Positions 6,321 through 16,109 of a stretch of DNA of 39,876 bases are shown piece after piece (position 1 is the first letter of the stretch; the number at the start of each line of letters is the position of its first letter). The translations under genes were made by a program, and so were the position numbers. Location of the stretch: positions 1-39,876 of the IMG/VR virus record IMGVR_UViG_3300037843_000583; one strand, given 5' to 3'. The notes under the pieces are model-generated. The model did not search any database, was not told where the DNA came from, and saw nothing but the letters and a program-made list of their open reading frames with translations. Source of the DNA: a virus.

Positions 6321-9300
6321 GTGGCCGACGATCAAACACCGACTCAGACACCTGCTGCGCCGCCCGCCGAACCTGCCGAAGGGGTTCTTCATTCCCTCGC
6401 AACTTCGGTTGGTATTGATCCCGAAGCGGTCAAGAGTGCCTGGCGCACGATTAAGGCGGACCCTGTCCAAGCGGCCAAGGAAATCGGCGGGGCGCAGGTC
6501 GATGAGTTTGTCGAAGCCGCCAAACATCCCGTGGGCGCAGCTATGCTCGCGCTTCATGGTGTTGTAAACTCCATTACTAACCCCGAAGCCCAGGCGCAAG
6601 CCAAAGCGCGACTGCACTCGCCAGGCATCATGAATAAGCTGATCGGGGCTCAAGAGTACCTGACCAGCGGAATTCCGTTTGTTGGTGGTGGGTATGCGAA
6701 AGCCGAAGAGCAGGGCGCGCGCGGCAATCTCCCTGGCGCGATAGGTACAATCGTCGGTACTACGGCTCCGATTTTGGCAGGCGAAGCCGCACGAGTACCA
6801 GAAGCCATTCATGAAGCTGGGGCAGAAGCCCGTGCAAGCATGGCCGCTCGGCATGAAGCGCGCATCGCCGAAGCCAAGACGGGTGACGTTATCACTGTCC
6901 GCCCAGACGAACAAACTCTGCCGCCAGCCCCTGCAGAAGCCGCGCCAGAAGCTAAAGCGGCTGCAGCACCAGAAGCTAAAGTTGCCCCCGAAGGTGGAGT
7001 GGTTCCCACTCACATTGATTTCAGCAAGATCGGCGGCATCGAGCGTCGGGGCCCGACTACCTTTGGTCGCGGTCAGGGCTCGTTTCCCGACACAGTCAAC
7101 ACGACATTTCAAATCATGCGCGAACTCGAAACGCCGACTGGCACCGCGCCCGAGGCACCTGAGATTCGCACCGAAGGTCCTACGTGGGATCGCATGCATA
7201 GCGCGTACGTGGGTGATGAAAAAGTCGGCTCGGTCGGGTATAAACTCGATCCCGAAGGCGAAGCCAAGATTTATGGCTCCCAAGTGAAGCCCGAGCTTCG
7301 CGGCAAGGGCATCGGCCAGAAGCTCTATCGGTCAGCGATTGAAGAAGCGCGCAACGCGGGCGCGACTCGCATCATGAGCGATCCGACCCATCTATCGCCC
7401 GACGCGGCGCGCGTGTGGGAGCGGCTACAAGGTCGCGGTCTGCCTGTCGAAAGCATTACACACCCCACGGGCGAGCCAGGGTATCAGATTGATTTCGAGA
7501 AACAAGCAGAACCGCCAGCCGCGACGCCCGAGCCTCAGTTCGAGCAAACTCTTGCCCGTCGTGGTCAACTGCCGAACCAAAAAGTGAATCTGAGCGACGC
7601 ATATGGTGCCACTGGCAAGTATGTCGGCGGACTGGTGGATTATCGACCTCCCGCAGACATGCCTGCCGCCAGCCCGCTGGAAGCAGCGAACAAACTGCAT
7701 GGCGTGACACACGGTCCAGAACTGTTGCCGATTCCCGAGCATCTAATGACGCCTGGCGGAACATCGCATGATACCATCACTCACGAACTGGCGCATGGCG
7801 TGGTTGCCGACTTAGTAGGGCTACCCACGGAAGGCGCAGAAGTTTACAGTCATTTGCATCCCGTGGCGACGGCGCGGGGGTCCGCCGCGACTATCGACCT
7901 CCCGTACCATAAGATTCCAGGCACTAGACAGGATTTTCTCAGCGGTGATGTGCATTTTCCGCGCCCCGTCCTGGAAGCAACCTGGCCGAAGTTCATTCCG
8001 ACATATTTGGCTGGTGGCGTGGCGCAAGAACTTGTCCACGGCATTCCCTTCGAAAAGAATGAGGGAATGTATGGGGACTTGGAAGGGCTGCACCATATTG
8101 GCAAGATGATGGGCTTCACGCGCGCCGAAACGCAGGACATGATTAACGCAGGCATTCAGCAGACGCGCGACCTATTGAACCATCCCGAGACTCTTGAGAT
8201 ACTCAGGAAATCGGCGGGCGAGCGCGAAGAAGGTCTGCCGAGAACGCTGCATGCCAGCGCGGATAAAGTTCAAGATGTTATTCGACAAGTAAGGGAGGCA
8301 CGACATGAACCAATCATTACTGAAGCTGGGGCTGAACATGGCGCAGTCCCTGCGGAAGCTGAACCCCGAGCAGCAGGAGCAGGCGCGGAAAAAGATGTAC
8401 GAGAAGACTACGGGCAAGGAATATCGCCCCGCGCAGAAGCAAGAAAAGTAGGTGCGGAATACCATCCCGACCTGCAAAAATTGGCAGATCAATTTGGCGT
8501 CGATTCCGATGCCGAGAAAATACGAAACGGCGCGTCATTCATCGCACCAGACGGAAAGTTCATTCATTTAAGTGGTGGGGCAACACATGACGCAGCGATT
8601 GATTGGGCGACGGGGCGGGGAGTCACCAAAGAAGCTCCCGATAATCGAGTGGCGTTTTTGCGCGATACGGGTGCAGTTCGCACTCGCTTCACAACTGGCA
8701 AAGCAGGCAACCAACTTGCCGTTTCTGTTCCGAAGGCTGGTATTACGCCCGAGCAAGTGAATGCTCTCAAACAGGCGGTCGGTCAAGGGCTAGGCCGAAA
8801 CGGAAATCTCACGATGGAAATCGGAGAGCCAAGCGGAGCGGCGGCGGGGCCTAAAGAATTTGCCACTCCAAAAGATGTCGAGCCAATGTTGAAACAGATT
8901 GGCGCACATCCCGAACAAGCCGTTACCCCGAAGCTAGATGCTCGCAAGCGCGCCGCCATTCAGAATAACGTCACGCCGATTGAACATACCACAGCAAACG
9001 ACCTGATGTTCGAGCAGGGGAAGAAAGATTGGGCGGCCCGCGCGGCAGAGTCTGTCAAGACGGGCGGCTTCACGATTCATCCAGAGACTGGTCATATTCC
9101 TGAAGAGGGGCATGTGATTGAAGTGGCACCTGAGCAGCGCAAAGCGTTGCCAGCCACCCCAACCAAGGAAGACATCGAACAGTTTCATGCAGAGCGCAAG
9201 CCGCTGTTCCAACAGCATCCCGAGTTGCATGTGGGCGGCTACGGGAATGAATTAAATGTGAGCGCGGTCGGCACACCCGAAGGTGCGAAGCTGGTCGGCA

Positions 9301-11894
9301 ACAAACTGGACCAGGAAGCGGGCTGGGATGCCAAGAATAAAGAACTCGTGCCGTATGAAGGTAAAGGTAAACAGACTTCGTTCCCTGGCTATCCGCTTGA
9401 GCAGCGACTGAAGGAACTCGGGACGCCAGAAGGTGGCACGATTTCTCCGATTCTTGAGGCGCGCAAAGCACCAGAAGAGCCGACGCTGCCGCTGTCCCAA
9501 TTCAAAATCATTGGCGGCAAAGAAGAAGAATTCCAACAGGCAGTGAAGAACTCCCCGTTCGCGGGCATTAGCAAGCGCGGGCTGACCGTGAACTTGACAC
9601 GATTCCAGAAGCCAGAACAGAAGGGTGAACAAGCTGGGCGTGGTGGCGTCTTCTATTTGGGCGGCGAAGGCGGAGCAGGTTACTATGCTCGCAAAACAGT
9701 GGGCGGAATGCCTGTGCCATACGGCGGCCCAGAAGAAATGCGCGGACGAACTACGTTCCAGAACCCGCTGATTGTGAAGGGTGGATTTGGCGGGCATATG
9801 CAAGAAAAAGCCATAGATGCATTATCTGGTGGGGCCAAAACACTGAGGGGACTTTTCATTGCCGCTCATACTGCAGCACAATTCAAAGCGGGCGATGAAC
9901 AAGTTCAGGCAATCGCCGATGTATTGAAACAATATGGTGGAAATCCTCAATCCGCTTATGATATATGGGCGGGGTCAAGAAGCACTCAGCAAATAGCCGC
10001 AGCGGTCTACGACCATGTGGTAGGACAAATGGCAAAAGACGCAGGACATGATGCCATCATTGGCTACTACAAAAAGCCAGGTGGCGGCTATCGTATTTCG
10101 GAAGTCTTCGACCTAACTGCTGAAACATTCCCAGAGAAGTCAGAACCCAAGGGTGCGACGACGGTGCTGCAAAAGCATCCGCTTGTAATCGAAGGGACGG
10201 GACCTGGCGGACGTACGACGGTCGTCGATTTGGCAAGCGCGTTGAACGAATGGTCGCAAGCGGGATTGAAACCCAAGAAGGAAATCAGTGTTGCTCTTGA
10301 CCGCGCTCGGGCCGAACTACAATATCAATTGGCGCAGGACAACAGCGGGCTAAACTGGTACAAGTCCGATGTGAAAGACGCCATCGGGCACCTGCAGGCA
10401 AATGGATTCCCTGAGTTGAAAGACCCTGTCCAGGACAAACTATTCCGCGTTCTGTGGGGAGTCACTTCGTACGGCGTTGACCCCGATGTCAATCTGACTT
10501 CGGCGGCGGAAGCCTGGAAGCAATACAAGGAAACTGGCAAGATTCCGCTCAAGGCGGACGCGAAAACTAACTGGCCTGGCTACAGCGGCATCAAGGGTAG
10601 CATCACGCTCTTGAACAAACTGATCGACGAGAAGGGCGAACAGGGCGCGGTCGATTGGCTGCTCTCGAAGCATCCCGTGAGCGAGATTCGCGAACAGAAA
10701 TTGAAGACCCATGAAGTTCATGGTGTAGCTGGAAAAGCGGGCGAAGAAAAATATGGAGCCTTTATCTTCGGTCCCAAAGGCGGACCATACACACTCAGTC
10801 TGCAGGGTATTACTGACCACACGACCGTTGACGTGTGGGGCGCGCGCATGATTCGTCGTTGGACTGGCACGCTGACGCCCGAGAGCATGATCCAGCCCGT
10901 GACGCCAGGAGAGGCGCGGAAGTTTCATCAGGTAGTTGAGAACGTCGGCAAAGAGTTTGGACTTGACACGTCGGATGTCCAGGCGGTACTATGGGGGTAC
11001 GAGCACGATCTATACGAAGCTCACGGCGCGGGCGAAGCCGCGAAGAGTTACAAGGGAGCAGCAGAAAAATATGTCACAAGACAAAAAGAAGGAAACACCC
11101 GAGACTTCATCCGAGAGCAATCAGGTCTTTTCGCCGAAAAATATGCAAGACCGATGGAACAAGCTCAAGGCGGCAGGGAAAGTGCCCCCGCTGGCGGACC
11201 TGCTGAAAGTCGTACAGAAGGGCTGATGGAGGGTCTCTCCCGTCTCGGCAAGCCCGCTGAACCAAGCGAAGCTGCCGAGCCCGAAGAGGGCGATACTTCC
11301 TTTCAGTTTGGCGCGAATGTTCTCAAGGGCTTGGAAAAACCTGGCTCCGCAGCCAAGAAGCCCATCCCAACAAAACTCAAGCAAACCAAGACGGTCGCGG
11401 ATAATATGAACGATCCCGACACCCGTTTCAATGCTGCCCGTCATGAGGCAGCGCACGCCGTCATTAGCGAAGCACTGAATCCTGGCTCTGTCAACATGAC
11501 TGGACTCACGGCTGGTGGTGGCGTGACCGACATCCAGCCGCCCGCTGGAAAGCAAACCGTGGGTCAACTCTCGCCCGACGAGGTTCGCAATATGATCGCC
11601 ACGTCGTACGCGGGTGGTCTCTCGGAACAGGGCGGCACGACCGCGCGGCATGCGAGCGGCGATGTGGCAGCACGAGCCCAGGTCCTGGCGGGCAGGGGAA
11701 CAGCGGCATTTGGGCAGGCTCCTGAACTGCAGGCGGAAGCGCGGGCCCGTGTGAATGCGTTGCTGGCTGATCCTGCGGTGCAACAGCACATCAACACGTT
11801 GACGACACACATCACGACCAAGGGAAAGCTCTCGGGTGATGAAGTCCGCGCGATTTTGAAGGGGCAAACGCAGTCCTTGACACCCGTGCGGTAA
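6321..11894 (+). CDS. Giant multidomain virion polyprotein (1857 aa)
   Basis: Starts with GTG after GGGAG (6311-6315). Visible segments: a GNAT acetyltransferase-like region at about 285-370 with LRGKGIG (acetyl-CoA loop); HELAH at 488-492, a zinc-metallopeptidase-type motif; a region at about 915-1035 whose HPxxGHIPExG and LHVGGY segments resemble a domain common in phage minor structural proteins; an ADP-ribosyltransferase-like domain at about 1105-1260 (GVFYLGGEGGAGYYAR, NPLIV and GHDAIIGYY segments); a region at about 1415-1515 with VDVWGARMIRRW, resembling a phage domain with an HhH-glycosylase-like pattern; and HEAAH at 1708-1712, like the M41/FtsH peptidase motif. Low-complexity Ala/Glu/Pro linkers separate the segments. 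Such proteins are usually internal virion proteins injected with the DNA. The activities are predictions; the third zinc ligands were not located. Confidence 0.8.
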   Translation: MADDQTPTQTPAAPPAEPAEGVLHSLATSVGIDPEAVKSAWRTIKADPVQAAKEIGGAQVDEFVEAAKHPVGAAMLALHGVVNSITNPEAQAQAKARLHSPGIMNKLIGAQEYLTSGIPFVGGGYAKAEEQGARGNLPGAIGTIVGTTAPILAGEAARVPEAIHEAGAEARASMAARHEARIAEAKTGDVITVRPDEQTLPPAPAEAAPEAKAAAAPEAKVAPEGGVVPTHIDFSKIGGIERRGPTTFGRGQGSFPDTVNTTFQIMRELETPTGTAPEAPEIRTEGPTWDRMHSAYVGDEKVGSVGYKLDPEGEAKIYGSQVKPELRGKGIGQKLYRSAIEEARNAGATRIMSDPTHLSPDAARVWERLQGRGLPVESITHPTGEPGYQIDFEKQAEPPAATPEPQFEQTLARRGQLPNQKVNLSDAYGATGKYVGGLVDYRPPADMPAASPLEAANKLHGVTHGPELLPIPEHLMTPGGTSHDTITHELAHGVVADLVGLPTEGAEVYSHLHPVATARGSAATIDLPYHKIPGTRQDFLSGDVHFPRPVLEATWPKFIPTYLAGGVAQELVHGIPFEKNEGMYGDLEGLHHIGKMMGFTRAETQDMINAGIQQTRDLLNHPETLEILRKSAGEREEGLPRTLHASADKVQDVIRQVREARHEPIITEAGAEHGAVPAEAEPRAAGAGAEKDVREDYGQGISPRAEARKVGAEYHPDLQKLADQFGVDSDAEKIRNGASFIAPDGKFIHLSGGATHDAAIDWATGRGVTKEAPDNRVAFLRDTGAVRTRFTTGKAGNQLAVSVPKAGITPEQVNALKQAVGQGLGRNGNLTMEIGEPSGAAAGPKEFATPKDVEPMLKQIGAHPEQAVTPKLDARKRAAIQNNVTPIEHTTANDLMFEQGKKDWAARAAESVKTGGFTIHPETGHIPEEGHVIEVAPEQRKALPATPTKEDIEQFHAERKPLFQQHPELHVGGYGNELNVSAVGTPEGAKLVGNKLDQEAGWDAKNKELVPYEGKGKQTSFPGYPLEQRLKELGTPEGGTISPILEARKAPEEPTLPLSQFKIIGGKEEEFQQAVKNSPFAGISKRGLTVNLTRFQKPEQKGEQAGRGGVFYLGGEGGAGYYARKTVGGMPVPYGGPEEMRGRTTFQNPLIVKGGFGGHMQEKAIDALSGGAKTLRGLFIAAHTAAQFKAGDEQVQAIADVLKQYGGNPQSAYDIWAGSRSTQQIAAAVYDHVVGQMAKDAGHDAIIGYYKKPGGGYRISEVFDLTAETFPEKSEPKGATTVLQKHPLVIEGTGPGGRTTVVDLASALNEWSQAGLKPKKEISVALDRARAELQYQLAQDNSGLNWYKSDVKDAIGHLQANGFPELKDPVQDKLFRVLWGVTSYGVDPDVNLTSAAEAWKQYKETGKIPLKADAKTNWPGYSGIKGSITLLNKLIDEKGEQGAVDWLLSKHPVSEIREQKLKTHEVHGVAGKAGEEKYGAFIFGPKGGPYTLSLQGITDHTTVDVWGARMIRRWTGTLTPESMIQPVTPGEARKFHQVVENVGKEFGLDTSDVQAVLWGYEHDLYEAHGAGEAAKSYKGAAEKYVTRQKEGNTRDFIREQSGLFAEKYARPMEQAQGGRESAPAGGPAESRTEGLMEGLSRLGKPAEPSEAAEPEEGDTSFQFGANVLKGLEKPGSAAKKPIPTKLKQTKTVADNMNDPDTRFNAARHEAAHAVISEALNPGSVNMTGLTAGGGVTDIQPPAGKQTVGQLSPDEVRNMIATSYAGGLSEQGGTTARHASGDVAARAQVLAGRGTAAFGQAPELQAEARARVNALLADPAVQQHINTLTTHITTKGKLSGDEVRAILKGQTQSLTPVR

Positions 11895-11911
11895 GCGTGT
11901 AACATAGGGGT

Positions 11912-12157
11912 ATGTTCGACCACGTCCTGCTGGTCTTACTTCTCCTAGCCGACATCCTGTGCTGGTATGAAGCGCGGCGGTCGGGCAATGTCATGCAACT
12001 CTATTTTAGGGAGCGGCATCGATGGTACGCAGCGAGAGCCAAAAAGACCGAGCCAAAGACCTCCGAATCCAGCGTAAATTTGGCATCACTCTCGCCGACC
12101 GTAACGAGCGAGCCCGCCAACAAGACGGCAAATGCAAAATCTGCGGTGGTCCCCTAG
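11912..12157 (+). CDS. Possible small membrane protein overlapping endonuclease VII
   Basis: An 81-residue frame with a hydrophobic N-terminus (residues 3-19, Leu/Val-rich), then a basic segment and a Ser/Thr/Ala-rich tail. AGGGG lies four bases before its ATG. The last 135 bases overlap the endonuclease VII gene in another frame, so only the first about 37 codons are in non-coding space. The tail is probably passive overlap. A single-pass anchor protein (for example a lysis accessory) would fit, but this is uncertain. Confidence 0.4.
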   Translation: MFDHVLLVLLLLADILCWYEARRSGNVMQLYFRERHRWYAARAKKTEPKTSESSVNLASLSPTVTSEPANKTANAKSAVVP

Positions 12158-12489
12158 ATGCGCATGGGCACCCGTGTGTGGATCACTTCCATTTTAAGGT
12201 GTGCGCGACCAGGCAAACCGATCCCCATATGATCGCTATGGGTTTGAAATGGTTCGCCCAAGGTTGCGACGAACAGCGCAAAGTTGTTTTTTCGAAACAC
12301 GCGCGCACCAAAGCGGCAGCAATCGCAGGTGTGAAAAAAGAAATGATGCCGCAGTCGATTCGAGGAATTCTGTGCGGGAAGTGCAACTACGGGTTGGGAT
12401 ACATCGAGCGATTTTTCGATGCAGCGGCGCATCCAGAAAATTTGCAGCCCGTGATGGATTATCTCTTTGCTCGACTAAAAAAGTCTTGA
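12022..12489 (+). CDS. Endonuclease VII-like HNH nuclease (Holliday junction resolvase)
   Basis: 155 residues with the T4 endonuclease VII signature: C38-x2-C41 and C118-x2-C121 forming the zinc site, VDH at 53-55 carrying the catalytic Asp/His, and the RGILCGKCNYGLG segment with Asn122. The family cuts branched DNA so that recombination and replication intermediates can be packaged. About 50 residues separate the VDH block from the second Cys pair, more than in compact members. AGGGAG lies eight bases before the ATG. It is followed by a TTGACA promoter, so it ends the upstream transcription unit. Confidence 0.85.
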   Translation: MVRSESQKDRAKDLRIQRKFGITLADRNERARQQDGKCKICGGPLDAHGHPCVDHFHFKVCATRQTDPHMIAMGLKWFAQGCDEQRKVVFSKHARTKAAAIAGVKKEMMPQSIRGILCGKCNYGLGYIERFFDAAAHPENLQPVMDYLFARLKKS

Positions 12490-12514
12490 CATTGGGCTAG
12501 TACTGCCGCACTAT
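12486..12514 (+). promoter_or_regulatory. Sigma70-like promoter with GTACT element
   Basis: TTGACA (12486-12491), a 17-base spacer and CACTAT (12509-12514); TATATA overlaps it. TAGTACTGCCGCACTA (12499-12514) forms an imperfect inverted repeat across the spacer and -10, and the GTACT element is shared with the promoters at 19496 and 23178. It would start the unit beginning at 12533. Confidence 0.6.
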
Positions 12515-12532
12515 ATAGACCTGGAGACTAAA

Positions 12533-13273
12533 ATGTCCGATACACCTGCCATGTCCTTCCTGAAAACCCATGAACGTCTAATTATTATTGTTTTGAGCTT
12601 GTTGGCCAGTCTGTATTTTGTGCATCGCGGCTTGAACGCCTGGGAAGCTCACGACCAGCGAACCGACATCTTGGCTCATGCCAAGCTCCAAGCGGACACC
12701 GATGCCGTCAAACAGATTGCGGCGGATAATGCGAAAGCTGCCGCCCAATACCAGACTCTCGCGACCCAACTCGCCGCTGCAAACAAGGCACTGGCGAACG
12801 CGCAGGCTACACGCAACGCCGTGACGCAAACTCAACAAGCCGCCGACCGAACACTCCCCCCGAATGAACTGGGCAAACGATGGGCAGCTTTGTTGAATGC
12901 TGCGCCTGAGTCCATTCAAGTCGAGCCTGGGGGTAAGGGTATTCCCGATGCATTGTTGGTGACACCCGCAGCGGCGATAGAAACGGTCGTGCAACTCGAA
13001 AGTGTGCCGACTCTGCAGGCCGACCTGAAGGACGAACAGACCATCGCCACCAATCAGACAACGCAACTCACGAGCCTGGCATCCATTAACGTCGGGCTGA
13101 ATAAGCAAATCGATGCACTGAACATCGAGAATGTCGCGGCAGCAAATGCATGCACTGACGACAAAAATTTACTGAAGGCGCAGGCACGCAAATCCAAGCT
13201 GCATTGGTTCGAAGCGGGCGTTGTTGTTGGGTTCATCGGACGCCAAATAATCAAGACTTATACTGGCTTTTAA
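12533..13273 (+). CDS. Membrane-anchored coiled-coil protein, spanin-like
   Basis: 246 residues. A single transmembrane segment at about 17-34 (IIIVLSLLASLYFV) follows a short cytoplasmic N-terminus. A long Ala/Gln/Asp-rich coiled coil follows (about 40-110), then a small globular part (about 110-150), a second coiled coil (about 155-215) and a C-terminal hydrophobic helix (HWFEAGVVVGFIG). This N-in membrane anchor plus periplasmic coiled coil is the layout of inner-membrane spanins (Rz type), though it is longer than usual and lies far from the endolysin. CTGGAG precedes the ATG. An envelope-spanning or DNA-delivery role is an alternative. Confidence 0.6.
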   Translation: MSDTPAMSFLKTHERLIIIVLSLLASLYFVHRGLNAWEAHDQRTDILAHAKLQADTDAVKQIAADNAKAAAQYQTLATQLAAANKALANAQATRNAVTQTQQAADRTLPPNELGKRWAALLNAAPESIQVEPGGKGIPDALLVTPAAAIETVVQLESVPTLQADLKDEQTIATNQTTQLTSLASINVGLNKQIDALNIENVAAANACTDDKNLLKAQARKSKLHWFEAGVVVGFIGRQIIKTYTGF

Positions 13274-13281
13274 GGGGGCTT

Positions 13282-13587
13282 ATGCCGCTACCTGCGGGTT
13301 TCAGAGTGAACGGGGCGAAAGTCTTGTCCACAAATCAGATGCCGATCCCTCCAATGGTTCAGAAAATCATCGCGTTTCTTGATAAGTTGCCGTTCGGTGA
13401 TATCGTGACGACTATGGAACTTGGAGAGCAGATGGGCCTGTCACCATCAGGCTCTCAACTCCGACATCCCATTCTGCGAGACTACCGCGAGAAGGTTGAC
13501 CAGAAACTGTTCTGGGGCAGCACAAAGAGCATTGCAAAGTTGCGTGCGCAGTTGACAGAACCCGAGGAAACCAATGGCGAAAATTAA
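13282..13587 (+). CDS. Small winged-helix-like protein
   Basis: 101 residues. ATG 13282 is chosen because AAGGGGG precedes it and the reading frame upstream of it lies inside the previous gene. The central part (about 30-85: KIIAFLDKLPFGDIVTTMELGEQMGLS then a helix and a WG-containing wing) resembles a winged helix-turn-helix, so DNA binding is plausible. It overlaps the phosphoesterase gene by 14 bases, implying coupling. The specific family is not recognised. Confidence 0.6.
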   Translation: MPLPAGFRVNGAKVLSTNQMPIPPMVQKIIAFLDKLPFGDIVTTMELGEQMGLSPSGSQLRHPILRDYREKVDQKLFWGSTKSIAKLRAQLTEPEETNGEN

Positions 13588-14629
13588 GGATGTAGTGGCA
13601 AAAGCAAAACCCGTCTCCGAAAAGGCAAAAGTTGATCTTGCTCTGCAGGCGTTGCGGGACAAGCGTGAAGGGAAAGAAGTCCAAATCCATGCGCTGCAGG
13701 AGAAAGTGGTGCAACTCGAAACTGAGTTGCATACGATTACCGACTTCCGCCAGTTAACTCCCCAGGCATCCGAGATTCACCCCCACGTATCGACGGGCAC
13801 GAGCGAATCGGCAGCGGTCGCGGTATGGTCCGACCACCACAATGAAGAGAAAGTGGACCCAGGTCAAGTCAGCGGCAAGAATGAATTCAATCTCGAAATC
13901 TATGACCGCCGATTCTCCCAGTTGGTTCATGGTACGTTGGCGTGGCTGGGCATCGAGCAACAAAAAACAAATATCCACACTCTGGTCATTGCACTACTGG
14001 GCGACTTTTTCAACAACAACATTCACGAAGACGCGGCTGAGTCCAATCTTCTCGCGCCAATGGATGCGGCGTACAATGCGCAGAATCACTTGATCGGCGG
14101 CATCGATTACATTCTGGCGCACACCCCAAAAGACCTGGAGCTTCTCGTTGTCTGCCACAGCGGCAATCACGCGCGGACAACAAAGAAACAGCGCATCGCA
14201 ACCGAAGCGGGAAACTCGCTGGAAAACTACATGTACTACGTGATGCGGGACCACTACAAAGACAACCCGCGCATAAAATTCCAGGTCGCGACTGGCTATC
14301 ACTCGTATGTCACCTTCTTCGACAAGTATGTGGTGCGGTTCCACCATGGACACCAGATTAACTACCAGGGAGGCGTTGGAGGCATAACCATCCCCGTGAA
14401 CAAGGCCATCGCGCAGTGGAACAAAGCGCGGGTCGCGAATCTCGACGTGTTCGGCCACTTCCACACCAAATTTGACGGCGGAAATTTCATTTGCAACGGT
14501 AGCCTGATCGGCTATAATGCTTACGCTGTTTCGATCAAGGCATCGTTTGAGAAGCCGAGCCAAACTATCTTCCTTGTGAACAAAAAGTTCATGGAGAAGA
14601 CGATGACTGCACCAATTTTCCTTGAGTAG
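13574..14629 (+). CDS. Calcineurin-like metallophosphoesterase
   Basis: 351 residues. An N-terminal coiled coil (about 1-58) precedes the metallophosphoesterase fold. Metal-binding motifs appear in order: SDHH (86-89), GDFFNN (143-148), GNHAR (197-201), HGH (258-260) and GHFH (294-297). All expected ligands are present, so an active two-metal phosphodiesterase is predicted. SbcD/Mre11-type nucleases share this fold; phage members next to recA are usually assumed to act on DNA ends, but the substrate here is unknown. It overlaps the preceding winged-helix gene and is followed 21 bases later by recA. Confidence 0.85.
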   Translation: MAKIKDVVAKAKPVSEKAKVDLALQALRDKREGKEVQIHALQEKVVQLETELHTITDFRQLTPQASEIHPHVSTGTSESAAVAVWSDHHNEEKVDPGQVSGKNEFNLEIYDRRFSQLVHGTLAWLGIEQQKTNIHTLVIALLGDFFNNNIHEDAAESNLLAPMDAAYNAQNHLIGGIDYILAHTPKDLELLVVCHSGNHARTTKKQRIATEAGNSLENYMYYVMRDHYKDNPRIKFQVATGYHSYVTFFDKYVVRFHHGHQINYQGGVGGITIPVNKAIAQWNKARVANLDVFGHFHTKFDGGNFICNGSLIGYNAYAVSIKASFEKPSQTIFLVNKKFMEKTMTAPIFLE

Positions 14630-14650
14630 TCGCCCAGTTCGGAGGCATCC

Positions 14651-15667
14651 GTGAGCAGCAAAGACGAAGTGTCTACAAATCTATCTGACGTGGTCGCAGG
14701 CATCGAAAAGCAACACGGCAAGGGTTCTATCATGATGCTGGGCAGCAAGGAATTTGTGCCCATCGATGTGATCCCCACGTCATCGCTGGCTCTCGACGAA
14801 GCTCTGGGCGTCGGCGGGCTTCCACGCGGGCGCGTTGTTGAAATCTACGGGCCCGAGTCGGGCGGCAAGACCACTCTGGCACTCCACATCATCGCCGAAG
14901 CGCAAAAACTCGGCGGTAAGGCAGCCTTCGTAGACGCCGAGCATGCCCTGGACCCAGTCTACGCTCGCAAGCTGGGCGTCGATGTTGACCACCTGCTGGT
15001 GTCTCAGCCCGATAACGGAGAACAGGCACTGGAAATCACAGAGTCCTTGATTCAGTCGGGCAAAATCGCCATCATCGTGGTTGATTCGGTGGCGGCCCTA
15101 GTGCCGAAGGCCGAACTTGAAGGCGATATGGGTGATCCGCAGATGGGACTTCAGGCGCGCCTGATGTCACAAGCTCTGCGCAAGCTCACGGGCATCACGA
15201 ATCAGACCAAGACGGTGCTGATTTTCATCAATCAGATTCGCGAAAAGATCGGCGTGATGTTCGGCAATCCCGAGACAACGACGGGCGGGCGCGCTCTGAA
15301 GTTTTATGCATCCGTCCGCCTAGATATCCGCAAGATCGGGGTCATCAAAGATGGCGACAAGGTGATTGGTGCCGACACCCGTATCAAAGTTGTCAAGAAT
15401 AAAGTTGCCAGCCCATTTCGTGAAGCGGAAGTCCGCATCCTGTATGGGTACGGCATCTCGCACGAGACTGATTTGCTGCGCCTGGGCGAGCAGCATAAGG
15501 TTCTCGAAAAGAGCGGCACTTGGTTTTCATATAGGGACGAGCGACTGGGACAAGGGGAAGAAAGAGCCCGTTTGTTTTTGGTCGAACATCCCGAAGTCGC
15601 GGGCAAGATTGAAACAGAACTGCGCAAGCTAATCTTCAAAAACGAGGTGAAAGATGTCTCAAAGTGA
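14651..15667 (+). CDS. recA: RecA recombinase
   Basis: 338 residues, near full bacterial RecA length. It carries GPESGGKTT (Walker A, about 68-76), the [10 protein letters not shown] segment, the [16 protein letters not shown] block (Walker B and L1), [22 protein letters not shown] (L2) and the C-terminal [13 protein letters not shown] segment, so it is complete. It forms filaments on single-stranded DNA and drives strand exchange. The start is GTG after GGAGG (14640-14644). It overlaps the DUF5664-like gene by 14 bases. Phages normally borrow host RecA or use UvsX-like proteins, so a full bacterial-type RecA suggests capture from a host. Confidence 0.97.
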   Translation: MSSKDEVSTNLSDVVAGIEKQHGKGSIMMLGSKEFVPIDVIPTSSLALDEALGVGGLPRGRVVEIYGPESGGKTTLALHIIAEAQKLGGKAAFVDAEHALDPVYARKLGVDVDHLLVSQPDNGEQALEITESLIQSGKIAIIVVDSVAALVPKAELEGDMGDPQMGLQARLMSQALRKLTGITNQTKTVLIFINQIREKIGVMFGNPETTTGGRALKFYASVRLDIRKIGVIKDGDKVIGADTRIKVVKNKVASPFREAEVRILYGYGISHETDLLRLGEQHKVLEKSGTWFSYRDERLGQGEERARLFLVEHPEVAGKIETELRKLIFKNEVKDVSK

Positions 15668-16109
15668 AAAAGCAACGTATTTTGTTTCCAGCGGAAACTC
15701 TGGCCCGATAATCGCGCCTGGGCATATAATCGCGCCTGGGCATATAATCTGCGTTACAAATCCGCTTCTGCCTGCCGACCCCCAAGAACGGAAGCAGATT
15801 CCGATAGGGACAGGAGTGCTGGACTATTTCCCAGCCGCTCTGGCCGAAGTCGCCAAGGTCTCGTTTCATGGCAACCAGCAGCATAATCCTGGCGAGCCGC
15901 TACATTGGGCGCGCGGGAAGAGCACCGACCAGGCCGATACCATTGTCCGCCACTACCTGGAGCGTGGCAAGATCGATACTGATGGCATGCGGCACTCCGC
16001 GAAGCTCGCATGGCGTGCCCTGGCCTTGCTGCAACTCGAACTCGAAGCCGAAGGCGCGCCTATTGCGCGTGGTGCCAAGCTCCCAGACGTTAAAGTGGAG
16101 GGGAAATAA
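15654..16109 (+). CDS. DUF5664-like dATP/dGTP diphosphohydrolase domain protein
   Basis: 151 residues. Residues about 50-130 match the pattern of the DUF5664 family (annotated as dATP/dGTP diphosphohydrolase, N-terminal): [19 protein letters not shown], [18 protein letters not shown], [26 protein letters not shown]. Its His and Asp residues are conserved here. The family is frequent in phages and is thought to hydrolyse or sense purine dNTPs. An 18-base tandem duplication (15708-15743) adds an extra IIAPGH repeat near residue 20. It overlaps recA and the MazG gene (TAATG), so the three are translated as a coupled unit. Confidence 0.75.
   Translation: MSQSEKATYFVSSGNSGPIIAPGHIIAPGHIICVTNPLLPADPQERKQIPIGTGVLDYFPAALAEVAKVSFHGNQQHNPGEPLHWARGKSTDQADTIVRHYLERGKIDTDGMRHSAKLAWRALALLQLELEAEGAPIARGAKLPDVKVEGK
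15708..15749 (+). repeat. 18-base tandem repeat inside the DUF5664-like gene
   Basis: Unit ATAATCGCGCCTGGGCAT occurs twice (15708-15725 and 15726-15743) plus six bases of a third copy. It is in frame and encodes repeated IIAPGH. It looks like a recent slippage duplication. Confidence 0.85.

Noticed and set aside
6177-7283. Long minus-strand frame opposite the polyprotein N-terminus
   Set aside because: Shadow of a strongly biased + strand coding sequence; no ribosome site or recognisable motif.
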